From the NCBI RefSeq assembly GCF_900114835.1, contig NZ_FOUJ01000001.1, forward strand, positions 744,001-808,000: DNA of 64,000 nucleotides. Reading direction: 5' to 3'. The notes under the pieces are model-generated. The model made no database searches. It was not told the DNA's origin and saw only the letters and a program-made list of their open reading frames with translations. The stretch's first letter is position 1; each line of letters begins with the position of its first letter. Position numbers and translations under genes: made by a program. The DNA is from Methanolobus profundi (GTDB lineage: Archaea; Halobacteriota; Methanosarcinia; Methanosarcinales; Methanosarcinaceae). Positions 8,686 through 17,600 of this stretch are shown in pieces.

Positions 8686-9378
8686 ATGATCAACGAAGGA
8701 TCTCTCTGTGCTGTTATAACTGGTGATCTTGTTAGTTCATCTGAACTGGGCTACCAAAGAAGGGGGTCTGTTATCTCTTATCTGCACAGTTCATTTGGAT
8801 CGATCGCTGAGCAGTTACAGCTAAATGATGCAGTACTACTGCCATTTGATATATACCGGGGCGACAGTTTTCAGGTTGTACTGACATGTCCTGAACGTGC
8901 ACTGCTTGCTTCTGTACTACTTTCCATTAAGCTTTCTCTTTTCGGTGAGGAAACGAATGATCTTGCAGCAAGGATCTCTATAGGTATCGGGACGATCGGT
9001 CATATTCCTGATTCCGGAAATGTGGGAGAAGCAGATGGTATGGCTTTCCGGCTTTCCGGCAGGTCCCTTGATATGATGAAAGAGAGGGATCAGGGTCTTC
9101 TGGTCACGACACCTGACGCTGTACTGAACCTGATGTTCGAGAGTCAGTGTGCTTTCTTTGACCTGATATCCGGAAGGTGGACGGATATCCAGAAAGAGTT
9201 CATCTTCGAGAAGCTCTCAGGTCTGACACAGGAAGGAATAGCCTTGAAAAAAGGAAGGTCCCAGTCAACGGTCTCCCAGAGCCTGAGCTCCGCAGGATTT
9301 GATACGGTAAAGAAGTTCCTCAGCAACTATGAAGAATTATTTAAACACCCGGGTATATTTGTAGAAGGTGATGAATGA
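8686..9378 (+). CDS. SatD family protein with C-terminal helix-turn-helix
   Basis: 230 residues. The N-terminus (AVITGDLVSSSE) and the RGDSFQV motif near residue 65 match the SatD family, whose biochemical role is not settled. The last 55 residues (LSGLTQEGIALKKGRSQSTVSQSL) look like a sigma-region-4 type helix-turn-helix. SatD genes commonly sit with DUF3307 membrane-protein genes, as here, where the next start overlaps the stop. A GGAAGGA ribosome site precedes the ATG. Confidence 0.75.
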   Translation: MINEGSLCAVITGDLVSSSELGYQRRGSVISYLHSSFGSIAEQLQLNDAVLLPFDIYRGDSFQVVLTCPERALLASVLLSIKLSLFGEETNDLAARISIGIGTIGHIPDSGNVGEADGMAFRLSGRSLDMMKERDQGLLVTTPDAVLNLMFESQCAFFDLISGRWTDIQKEFIFEKLSGLTQEGIALKKGRSQSTVSQSLSSAGFDTVKKFLSNYEELFKHPGIFVEGDE

Positions 9379-10109
9379 TGGACCCTGGATCTTTGAATAT
9401 AGCTCTGCTGGCAAAACTATTTCTCTCTCATCTGCTTGCTGATTTCGTTTTCCAGACAAGGTCAATGGTGGATGACCGCTTCGAGAACAAGTGGAGGTCC
9501 GGCTGGCTTTATATTCATGGCATAATTGCCGGTCTGCTGGCATACATCCTTTCAGGAGAGTTCAGCTATTATCTGCTGTTCATTGCCTATACATTGTCCC
9601 ACATAATGATAGATGGCTTCAAGTCCACACGGAAGGATGATCTAAAATGGTTCATTCTTGACCAGGCAGCCCATATCTTTACCATTCTTGTTGTATGGCT
9701 TATATTGACCGGACCTTTGGTGGTCAGGACCCTCATTCCAGCAATTTCACTTTCCGGTACCTCTGCATGGATACTTCTTGTTGCCTATGTGGTAGTTATC
9801 TGGCCCAGTGGGATAGCTATAGGTAAATTCACAGAACCATGGCATCATGATAAGGATGGGGAAGAAGGTGAAGGATTACTGAACGCAGGTCTCTGGATAG
9901 GCCGTCTGGAACGTTTCCTTCTTTTGACCTTTGTTCTGCTGGAGCAATATCAGGCAATAGGTCTGCTCGTTACTGCCAAGTCCATTTTCAGGTTCACCAC
10001 TGACAGGAAGGTCAGTGAGTATATATTGATAGGTACGTTGCTGAGCTTTACGATAGCTGTCTTTGTAGGTCTTATCGTGAAGTGGTTGCTGGATGTCGCT
10101 TGGTGCTGA
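9375..10109 (+). CDS. DUF3307 membrane protein
   Basis: 244 residues with about six hydrophobic helices. The N-terminal motif LFLSHLLADFVFQT, followed by HGIIAG and SHIMIDGFK, is the signature of DUF3307, an uncharacterised integral membrane family with conserved His and Asp residues in the helices. The start overlaps the stop of the SatD-like gene (ATGA), so the two are translationally coupled and probably act together. Two adjacent ATG codons (9375 and 9378) are possible starts. Confidence 0.8.
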   Translation: MMDPGSLNIALLAKLFLSHLLADFVFQTRSMVDDRFENKWRSGWLYIHGIIAGLLAYILSGEFSYYLLFIAYTLSHIMIDGFKSTRKDDLKWFILDQAAHIFTILVVWLILTGPLVVRTLIPAISLSGTSAWILLVAYVVVIWPSGIAIGKFTEPWHHDKDGEEGEGLLNAGLWIGRLERFLLLTFVLLEQYQAIGLLVTAKSIFRFTTDRKVSEYILIGTLLSFTIAVFVGLIVKWLLDVAWC

Positions 10110-10186
10110 TAGGCAGACCGATCGATCCTTTATATTTTCTGCGACTTCCATATATGTTTCAATTAGGTAATAATGGCTTAGAAATA

Positions 10187-10196
10187 CTTATATATT
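10187..10196 (+). promoter_or_regulatory. TATA box of a small transcription unit
   Basis: CTTATATATT lies about 55 bases before the ATG of the 68-residue gene at 10244, giving a predicted leader of roughly 25-30 bases. Confidence 0.5.
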
Positions 10197-10243
10197 ATAA
10201 AGTCAGATATAGACTGCCGATTAAGGCAACAAAAGGTGAAAAC

Positions 10244-10450
10244 ATGGATATAGCAACAACACTGAGGTATGGGTTGATAAACCTGAACCATTTCAGAAGA
10301 TGTATGATGAGCAGGATGAGCCACCAGATCTTATCATACGGAAAAAAAAGTGCACCTATCCCTGCTTTCAACATGAAGCCGGTAGATGTGTACCCCTTAC
10401 ACAACATCGATTCGATCTTAACAAAAAACGAACTGCCATCTCTCCAATAA
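10244..10450 (+). CDS. Small hypothetical protein, 68 residues
   Basis: Not recognised. The ATG is preceded by AAGGTGAA at correct spacing, by a TATA box at 10187-10196, and the gene is followed by a strong hairpin at 10491-10512, so it has the full equipment of a separate transcription unit. The product (MDIATTLRYGLI start) is basic in its first half, with four methionines and one cysteine, and has no clear membrane segment. The reading frame stays open upstream into the DUF3307 gene, but the ribosome site marks this start. A noncoding RNA role for the transcript cannot be excluded. Confidence 0.5.
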   Translation: MDIATTLRYGLINLNHFRRCMMSRMSHQILSYGKKSAPIPAFNMKPVDVYPLHNIDSILTKNELPSLQ

Positions 10451-10490
10451 GATACCGGCTTCAAAGACCTTAACGGGTTAAGATTTCCAT

Positions 10491-10512
10491 ATGGGTGCCG
10501 CTCAGCACCCAT
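10491..10512 (+). terminator. Hairpin terminator
   Basis: ATGGGTGC and GCACCCAT form a perfect 8-base stem with a 6-base loop, followed after a few bases by a T-rich run (CTTTTTTTCTTTT). It closes the small unit at 10244 and faces the leftward DUF6951-like genes. Confidence 0.65.
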
Positions 10513-10548
10513 CTCCTCCATAAACTTTTTTTCTTTTCAACAGGCTAA

Positions 10549-10872
10549 CTATAGTTCATCGAACTCGATACTAACTCTCTGTGACTTCTTAGCAAGGTTC
10601 TTCGAGAGCATTCCCGTTTCCATCCTGCATACGTGAAGTACTCCTGCTGGTATGAGGCAGATCGGTGTACATTGAACTTCTTTTGCCCTGTCAATTACAA
10701 AGTTATCCTTGATGTCCATGGTCTCCATCATAGGTATCTCCATGTGTGACATCTTTTTGATCTTCTCACATGGTGTATCGATATCTACTATGATATTTTT
10801 GCCATCAAGTTCTCCTGTGACCTTATGGGTGAATCCGCATATGGCCGAATTGACAGTAACTGTTGTTGCCAT
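10549..10872 (-). CDS. DUF6951-like Cys-containing protein, copy 2
   Basis: 107 residues, paralogous to the next gene upstream. Conserved positions shared by the pair include NSAICGF near the N-terminus, a second cysteine near residue 35 (PCEKIKK in this copy), a C-rich segment before PAGVLHVC, and the C-terminal VSIEF. I believe this is the DUF6951 family seen in methanogens and some anaerobic bacteria, of unknown function. The conserved cysteines could bind a metal or cluster. The gene starts 12 bases after the stop of its paralog, so the two are co-transcribed. Confidence 0.7.
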   Translation of the reverse strand: MATTVTVNSAICGFTHKVTGELDGKNIIVDIDTPCEKIKKMSHMEIPMMETMDIKDNFVIDRAKEVQCTPICLIPAGVLHVCRMETGMLSKNLAKKSQRVSIEFDEL

Positions 10873-10884
10873 TTCTTATCCCTA

Positions 10885-11205
10885 TCATTCATCATTGAAT
10901 TCGATGCTCACTCTTTCTGACTGCTTTGCAAGTGTCTTGGAAAGCATACCTAACTCCATCTTGCAGACATGCAGAACACCGGCAGGCACGATGCATGTCA
11001 CACAGCAGGTGTCTTTTGCCTGGTCCATGACATAGTTCTCTTTAATGTTCAGGGTCTGTTTCTTTGGAATCTCCATGTGTGCTATCTTAGCGACCTTACT
11101 GCAATCTGTTTCGATGTCAGTGATCACGGTCTTTCCTTCGAGCTGTCCGGTTATCTTATGGTTGAAACCGCATATGGCTGAGTTGACTTTTACTTCTGAT
11201 GGCAT
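10885..11205 (-). CDS. DUF6951-like Cys-containing protein, copy 1
   Basis: 106 residues, the upstream member of a tandem pair with about half of positions identical to its neighbour. It has an extra cysteine pair (DTCCVTCIVPAG) where the paralog has VQCTPICLIPAG. A GGGAGAT ribosome site is visible before the ATG. Both proteins are small, soluble and cysteine-containing. Function unknown. The AhpD-like gene upstream on the same strand may belong to the same neighbourhood, but a 200-base gap separates them. Confidence 0.7.
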   Translation of the reverse strand: MPSEVKVNSAICGFNHKITGQLEGKTVITDIETDCSKVAKIAHMEIPKKQTLNIKENYVMDQAKDTCCVTCIVPAGVLHVCKMELGMLSKTLAKQSERVSIEFNDE

Positions 11206-11404
11206 GTATTATCTCCCTTTATCGTTCCTTTGGCCTAGGGCCTGTAATATATTCAGTAGGAATCATTGAATGTGAATTGTTTTAAAAGTTTGCGTCAAAG
11301 GTTAAAAACAGTGTGTTTTCAGCAGTTCTATTCGCATGTTGCTGAAAATGAAAAGATGAAAATGGAATGTACCTGTAAAGCACACGCCACTGTTCGTTGT
11401 ATCC

Positions 11405-11737
11405 TTATTCTTCGTCACCGCAGCAACTGCACGAGACATTTCCTTTCAGGATCTCCTGCCATTCTCCTATGACATCATGGGTCCAGCAGTCATCTGCCCC
11501 TGCTGCTTCTCTCATGGTGAGTGCAAGTATGTATGAAAGCTCTTTTACTGTTGCTCCTGCCTCAAGTGCACCTTTGAAATGTTTAAGGACGCATGGTTTT
11601 GATCTTGCCTTGATAGATAGTGCAAAGCACAGGAACTGGTATGTTTTCTCATCTACTGGTCTTTTCTCAGCATACATCTTGTCTATTTCATCAAGTTTTT
11701 CAGTAAATTCGGGGAAGAACTCTTCAAGCATCCTCAT
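11405..11737 (-). CDS. AhpD-like (carboxymuconolactone decarboxylase family) protein with CxCC tail
   Basis: 110 residues. The start at 11737 is chosen because GTGGAG lies just upstream; a longer frame exists but has no ribosome site. The core resembles AhpD/CMD proteins, with the catalytic-type motif CVLKHF (CxxxH) near residue 55, which in AhpD acts in thiol redox chemistry; the first cysteine of the classical CxxC is absent. The protein ends in SCSCCGDEE, an unusual cysteine tail that could bind metal or be a second redox centre. A palindromic operator lies between the gene and its promoter. Confidence 0.75.
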   Translation of the reverse strand: MRMLEEFFPEFTEKLDEIDKMYAEKRPVDEKTYQFLCFALSIKARSKPCVLKHFKGALEAGATVKELSYILALTMREAAGADDCWTHDVIGEWQEILKGNVSCSCCGDEE

Positions 11738-11765
11738 TTTATTTTCTCCACTTATATTATCTATA

Positions 11766-11780
11766 GTTAACACTGTTAAC
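11766..11780. promoter_or_regulatory. Palindromic operator upstream of AhpD-like gene
   Basis: GTTAACACTGTTAAC is a perfect inverted repeat around one central base, and a further half site (GGTAACTGTTAATT) follows. A leftward TATA-like run of A/T lies at about 11830-11845. Closely similar palindromes occur at 36476-36490 and 42900-42914. Confidence 0.55.
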
Positions 11781-11879
11781 CCGGTAACTGTTAATTAGGG
11801 TCAGCACCGGTTACTTCAAAATATGTTGAAATATATATATAAAACTACTTCCTTCTACATTACTTTAAGAACAGAGTTA

Positions 11880-12794
11880 TCATACCTGTATCCTGAAGTA
11901 TTTACCAAATATCTTCGGACTTTTTTCCATAACTGCAATGTATGCTCCAAGAAGGATGAAGATGCACCCTGTTAGTGTATCTGCAAGTAAAGGTGTGTGC
12001 AGTATGGTAACGTCGAAGAAAATGCCGCTGACAGGCTCTATTAAAGCCAGGATACTGCCTTTCTGAGCCTCTATCTGCGATATGCCACTAACGTATAGCA
12101 ATGCTGCCATGGCTGTATTGATAATGCCGAATACTACCAGCAAGGTCATATTATCGCTGAGTACCGGGGCTGCCACCTTTGTGGCGAAGGGTAGGAGCAG
12201 GATAACGCCTATGAGAGTATACCAGAACAACTGGGCAACGCTGGAGTAATCATCTTTTATGTAGCGTATTGTCACGATTTCGCTGCCAAAGGAGAAACCA
12301 GAGAGTATCCCGGCAGTAATTCCAATGATGTATCCGTTGCCGGATGAGAATCCCCCTATCAGATCGCTGATATCGACAATGAACACAAGTCCTATTAATG
12401 ATAGTATGAGCGCAACTATCCCTTTAGCTGTAATCTTCTCTTTCAGTATTAGTGGTGATAGCAGTGTTACATACATGGGTGCTGTGTAGAGCATCAGTAT
12501 GGCAACCGAGAAACTGGTATACTTTATACACATGAAATATGTGAACAGGGTTGTTGTGTTGATAAATCCAAGTAATAATAGATAGCGTTTCTTTTTTCTG
12601 GGTATTATCTGGGACAATTTACCGGTCAGTATCATGAACACAAGTAAAGCGAGCACTCCAAAGAGTTGCTTGTAGAATATCGTTGGCCCTGTAGGTACAT
12701 CTTTCAGCTGATCGATAAAAACACCTAAAAGCCCAAAGAGAATGGATCCGGTTACAAGTTCAATGTAGGGTTTTTTGGATCCCGGGTTCATCAG
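11880..12794 (-). CDS. EamA/DMT family transporter
   Basis: About 304 residues with ten hydrophobic helices arranged as two EamA repeats, typical of the drug/metabolite transporter superfamily, which exports or imports amino acids and other small metabolites. The first helix begins IELVTGSILFGLLGVF. The ATG at 12794 is preferred: a TATA-like TTTATAG lies about 25 bases upstream, consistent with a leaderless message. An in-frame TTG at 12845 could extend it by 17 residues. Substrate unknown. Confidence 0.85.
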   Translation of the reverse strand: MMNPGSKKPYIELVTGSILFGLLGVFIDQLKDVPTGPTIFYKQLFGVLALLVFMILTGKLSQIIPRKKKRYLLLLGFINTTTLFTYFMCIKYTSFSVAILMLYTAPMYVTLLSPLILKEKITAKGIVALILSLIGLVFIVDISDLIGGFSSGNGYIIGITAGILSGFSFGSEIVTIRYIKDDYSSVAQLFWYTLIGVILLLPFATKVAAPVLSDNMTLLVVFGIINTAMAALLYVSGISQIEAQKGSILALIEPVSGIFFDVTILHTPLLADTLTGCIFILLGAYIAVMEKSPKIFGKYFRIQV

Positions 12795-12887
12795 GTGGGA
12801 AATGGCAAAGTAAGCTATAAAGTATTTGGTTTGTTCAAATGCCAAATTATTAATATTTGCCCTGTAGAACTATTATGGGGTTAATAA

Positions 12888-13256
12888 ATGGCGACTTTTA
12901 TACATATGGATGTACCTACCGATAATGTTGAACGTGCAAAGGAATTCTACGCTGGTCTTTTTGGATGGAAGTTCGAAAAGCCGTTCCCTGACATGGACTA
13001 TTATCTCTACGAGACTGAAGGTATTAATGGTGAGGAAGGTGTAAGGGGCGGAATGGGTCTTCGCGGGGATCCCGGTCAAAGGATCACCGGATATATTGGT
13101 GTCCCTTCAGTGGATGAATATATAGATAAGATAAAGGATGCCGGTGGACAGACCATGAACAAGATGGCTGTACCGGGTTGGGGTTATCTTGCTATATGTG
13201 TTGATACGGAAGGAAATGTCTTCGGTATATGGGAAGATAATAAGGATGCAAAATGA
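12888..13256 (+). CDS. VOC (glyoxalase/bleomycin resistance) family protein
   Basis: 122 residues, a single glyoxalase-like unit of two beta-alpha-beta-beta-beta modules. Visible family features are the opening FIHMDVPTDNVERAKEFY, the FGWKFE segment and the closing GYLAICVDTEGNVFGIWE. Members bind a metal and act on small molecules, or serve as binding proteins. The substrate cannot be read from sequence. It is divergent from the transporter gene. Confidence 0.85.
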   Translation: MATFIHMDVPTDNVERAKEFYAGLFGWKFEKPFPDMDYYLYETEGINGEEGVRGGMGLRGDPGQRITGYIGVPSVDEYIDKIKDAGGQTMNKMAVPGWGYLAICVDTEGNVFGIWEDNKDAK

Positions 13257-13485
13257 CCGTGGTGTAATAATGGCATCTAAGGCTTCCTTATGCCATTTTT
13301 CGACATTTCAAAAATATACTTATAATAGGGATGCATTGATGGGTGCTGTTTTTTTGGAATATATAATATTCTGTCTAACTTAGACTATTCTTTTTTTAAA
13401 CGTTACCTTTACATATCAGACTTACTGTTAATACTATCCATTAGTAATTTGTATATACTTCATTTATTCATTATTAAAGACAATT

Positions 13486-13499
13486 GCCTGTATTCAGGC
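13486..13499 (+). promoter_or_regulatory. Small hairpin in the leader of the orphan mtaC
   Basis: GCCTG and CAGGC pair around a 4-base loop, 46 bases before the mtaC-like start. The 13257-13544 gap is AT-rich with TATA-like runs and holds no gene. The ribosome site CGGAGG lies just before the ATG at 13545. Confidence 0.4.
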
Positions 13500-13544
13500 A
13501 TGTACACACTTTATGGAAAAACGAAAATCTAAAACGGAGGCTCA

Positions 13545-14309
13545 ATGCTGGATATAGATCCGACAGGTATCCTTGTCAGATACAATGTCAAACTCGAAGG
13601 AGAATTAACTCCTGACGAGATAGCAAGAGAACTTTTCCCTTCGGACATACTACTGCGAAATATCGTAGAAGCAGTCTTTGAAGGAGATGAGGATGAAGTT
13701 ATCATCGCTCTTAAAGAAGCAGTAAGTGCCGGGAAAGATCCTATAACCCTTATCGATGATGCCCTGATGAAAGGGATGAACATCGTCTCACAACTATATG
13801 ATGATGGTGTATTGTTCCTTCCGGATGTTATCATCGCATCACATGCAATGACCGATGGGATCGAATATTGTAAACAGATATCAGGAAAGACCCATGAATG
13901 TAAGGGAACCGTCGTATCCTATGTTGTGGAAGGTGATATCCATGATATTGGTAAGAAGATATTGACCGTCCTCCTGAAGTCCAATGGTTACGAGGTCATA
14001 GATCTTGGTAGCGATGTGCCTACTGATGAGGTGATCCAGGCAGTGCTCAAGTACAGGCCTATCATGCTGACAGGTACTTCTCTTATGACGACAACTATGT
14101 ATTCCTTTATGGAAGTAAACAACCGTCTCCTTGAGAATGGTATCAGGATCCCGTTCGTATGTGGTGGCGGTGCAGTGACCCAGGATTTCGTTATGAACTA
14201 TGAACTGGGTATATATTGTGAGGACGCTGCAGTAGTTCCAAAGATAGCGGATATGATAGTTCAAAATAGAGGCATTGACGAACTAAGAGAGAAGTTCCAC
14301 GTACATTAA
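13545..14309 (+). CDS. mtaC: Methanol-specific corrinoid protein MtaC paralog without adjacent mtaB
   Basis: 254 residues, collinear with the mtaC at 18372 and of equal length. Residues about 35-115 form the four-helix cap domain and 120-250 the Rossmann-like cobalamin domain. The cobalt-ligand motif is intact (GDIHDIG, His133), followed by VIDLGSDVP and the GTSLMTTTMY segment of methanol corrinoid proteins. It should carry the methyl group from an MtaB to MtaA. No mtaB follows; it may pair with the MtaB encoded 5 kb downstream or elsewhere. Codon use is less biased to C-ending codons than in the mtaCB copy, suggesting lower expression. A leader-like sequence copy lies just downstream. Confidence 0.9.
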   Translation: MLDIDPTGILVRYNVKLEGELTPDEIARELFPSDILLRNIVEAVFEGDEDEVIIALKEAVSAGKDPITLIDDALMKGMNIVSQLYDDGVLFLPDVIIASHAMTDGIEYCKQISGKTHECKGTVVSYVVEGDIHDIGKKILTVLLKSNGYEVIDLGSDVPTDEVIQAVLKYRPIMLTGTSLMTTTMYSFMEVNNRLLENGIRIPFVCGGGAVTQDFVMNYELGIYCEDAAVVPKIADMIVQNRGIDELREKFHVH

Positions 14310-14638
14310 GTTGCTAATAGAAAAGGACAGAAAGGTCAGGTGGCTCACATCCAAACACGGATCCCTCTTTGTGTAGATTGGATTGAAGGAAGTACAATAT
14401 TCAGATGAGAGCCAAATAATTGTTGAACCTTTCATGTATTTAATATCTCCTTTTTTGTCAGATAAAAAAGAATGTAAGAGATTGGTTTTCGACAAGATAA
14501 CTAATAGTTACTAATATTAAACTAATGAATATTGCTAATTTGATATCATCTGTGATGTCGTAAGGGCACATTTACCATAATAAGGGGGTTCATATCATAA
14601 ATTCTGAAGATCAGGTAGAAAAAGGAACCGCATCCTGT
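14310..14638 (+). other. Intergenic region with a copy of the mtaC leader motif
   Basis: No gene. Bases 14368-14386 (TTTGTGTAGATTGGATTGA) are identical to 18301-18319 in the leader of mtaCB. Around 14453-14473 a weak hairpin (CTTTTTT with AAAAAAG) is seen. The GGGGG at 14584-14588 may be a ribosome site for the next gene. Confidence 0.6.
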
Positions 14639-17600
14639 ATGGGGGGCGCAGGATCTTCAGATGAAGTAGCAGAATTCTCTTTCCTCTGGAGGGGTGATGA
14701 CAGGGGATCGGTACTTTCAGTTTCAGATAATATATCACTTTTGGGATACAGCTCTGATGATCTTATCTCAGGAAAAGCTAGTTTTTCAGATATCATACAT
14801 CCGTCAGATGTCAATGAGCTGCAAGGAAAATTCTCAGAGTTCTGCGACCAGGAAGCTGTTACTTTCTTCAAGGCAGAATACAGGATAAGTTCTGTTGATG
14901 GCGGGGTATGTGATGTTATAGAAAGGACATTCAAAGTCCAACAGGATGATGGCACGCTTTTTCATGGGATCCTTTCCATAAAAGGAAGTTTTGATAATGA
15001 TGCAGGCTCAGATGCTGAAAAGATCTATTGCAAGAATATAGTTGACAGCATACAGAACCCTCTTCTTATACTTGACAGCACGTTCCATGTATTTTCTGCG
15101 AACGAATATTTCTATGAGCTCTTCAGGCTGACCCCTGAGAATACGGAAGGAAAGTACTTCTTAAGCTTCAACAAAGATAATAAGGAAGAATTGACCTCAT
15201 TTCTGGAACAGGGACTTGAAGAGGATTATTTCTTCGAGCATCTGGAAGTTAATTGCGATATAGAAGGTCTTGGCGTCAGGACAATGCGTCTTACAGCCAG
15301 GCATCTTGATATCGGGATAGATTCTGAGAAACGTATACTTCTTTTAATTGAGGATATAACATCCGGGAAAAAGGCCGAAGCTGACCTCCGGGCCTCAGAA
15401 GAGAAGTATTCCACCCTTGTGGAGAAAGGAAATGATGGTATACTTATCGTTCAGGATGGGAAACTGAGCTTTACAAACTCGAAATTCTCTCAGATGACAG
15501 GTTTTGGAGTTGGTGATCTTATTGGAACTGAGCTGTTCGCAACTGTTCCTTTTGAGTACTACAGGATGATATCCAAGAGGCTGAAGAAGGTCTTGAAGAA
15601 TAAGCAGGCTATCAAAAGAAATGATGAGGTAGAGTTCCTGAAAGAGGACGGGAGCACATTTTCTGCTGAGATCAGTCTTTCATACCTGCTTTATGAGCAC
15701 CAGCCCTCTGTTATGATGACTGTCAGGGATATATCTGAGAGAAAGAAAGCTGAAGCAGAGCTCAAAGCATCCGAAGAGAAGTATTCTACACTTGTCGAAA
15801 AGGGTAATGATGGTATAATCATATTACAGGATGATGTATTCAAATTCATAAATTCTAAATTCTCCGAGCTGACAGGTTACTCCAGAGAGGAACTCTTTGA
15901 AAAGGAATTCCTCGATCATGTGCCTGTAGACTACCGGCGTATGGTTGGAAAACGCGTAAAGAAGGTTCTCAGGGACGGGCACAGTATCCGCAGGAATGAT
16001 GAGATCGAGTTCCTGAAAAAGGATGGGGAAGTGTTCCCTGCTGAAATGAGTCTTTCTTTCATTCTGCACGAGGAAAAGCCCTCTGTTATGATGGCTGTCA
16101 GGGATATCTCCGAAAGGAAGCAGGCTGAAGCAGAGCTCAAAGCTTCGGAAAAGAAATATTCCACACTTGTTGAAGAAGGCAATGATGGTATAATCGTAGT
16201 GCAGGATGGAATGCTGGTATTTGCCAATATGATGTTCTGCGAGATCACTGGATTTTCAAAGGCAGAGGTAATTCACAGGCCATTCGAGGATTTCCTTCCA
16301 CTTGAGTATAAACGTATGGTATTGACCAAATTCAGGAACAGCCTTGAAAAGAACAGGAAGGCTTCCCTTAAATATGAGATCGAGCTGCTATCTAAAGATG
16401 GACCTAACACTCCTACCGGGATCAACTCATCTATAATCGATCATGAGGGCAGACCTGCAATAATGGCGATCATAAGGGACATCACTGATCAGAAGCAAAA
16501 GGAAAAAGAACTGCTTGAGCTGATCGAAGTACAAAAGGTCCTGGAAACAGTTATCAAGAGCAGTCCTGCGGTCGTCTTCTTCTGGAAACCGGAAGAGGAC
16601 TGGAGGGTGGAGTTCGTTTCTGAGAACATATCTCAGTTCGGTTATGAGGCTGATGCGCTCATGTCCGGTAAGGTCCTTTATGGTGATATCATCCATCCAT
16701 CTGATGTTGAAAGGCTCACTATGGAGTATGATATATTCTCAGGTGAGGATAATCTATCCTTTGAGTATCGTATACTCACAAAGGCAGGTGAGGTCAGGTG
16801 GGTAGACGAGAGGTCTGTCATAAAGCGTGACCCCGAGGGTAATGTGCAATATATCCAGGGTATCATTGTTGATATCACCGAACGTAAGAACGTGAAGAGT
16901 TTCATGCAGATCGGCTCGGATATGGGTATGCTCTTTAGTCCGCTGGGTGATGTTGGCGATATGTTCTCCCAGCTTGTGGAATTCACTACCCAGATGGATG
17001 ATCTTGATTGCGGTGCACTCTATCTTGTAGATGGGGTTAGTGGGGATATGAACATAGTAGCTCATTCCGGGCTTTCCTCTGATTTTATTAAAAGTGCAAG
17101 GTATTATGGTGGCAAGTCCATCAATGCCCGTCTTCTAAAAACAGAATATCCGCTGTACACACGATACTATGAGCTTACTTCCATGGTCCCGGGTGAAAAG
17201 CTAAGTTTTGAAGGTCTTGAAGCTACTGCGCTTATTCCTATTAGATATGGCATGGAACTTGTAGCTATATTGATGTTATCATCCCATAGCGCTTATGCTG
17301 TTCCTTTCGAAGTAAGGGATTCCCTTGAGGCTATAGCTTCCCAGATAGGTCCGGTCATCGGCCGTATGCGTGAACAGGCGGATGTCCAGAAGAATATCAG
17401 GAACCTGCAGGTGATCTTTAGTTCAATGGAAGAGATGGTCTTTATGCTGGACAGCGATGGTTGCATACTTTATGCTAATCCATATTCATGTAGCAGGCTT
17501 GGTTACCTGGAAAATGATCTGATGGGTATGAACCTTATCAATCTATATCCTCAGAAGATGCTCATTGAGGCGGCCGCCGAGATAAAGGAAATACTGGAGG

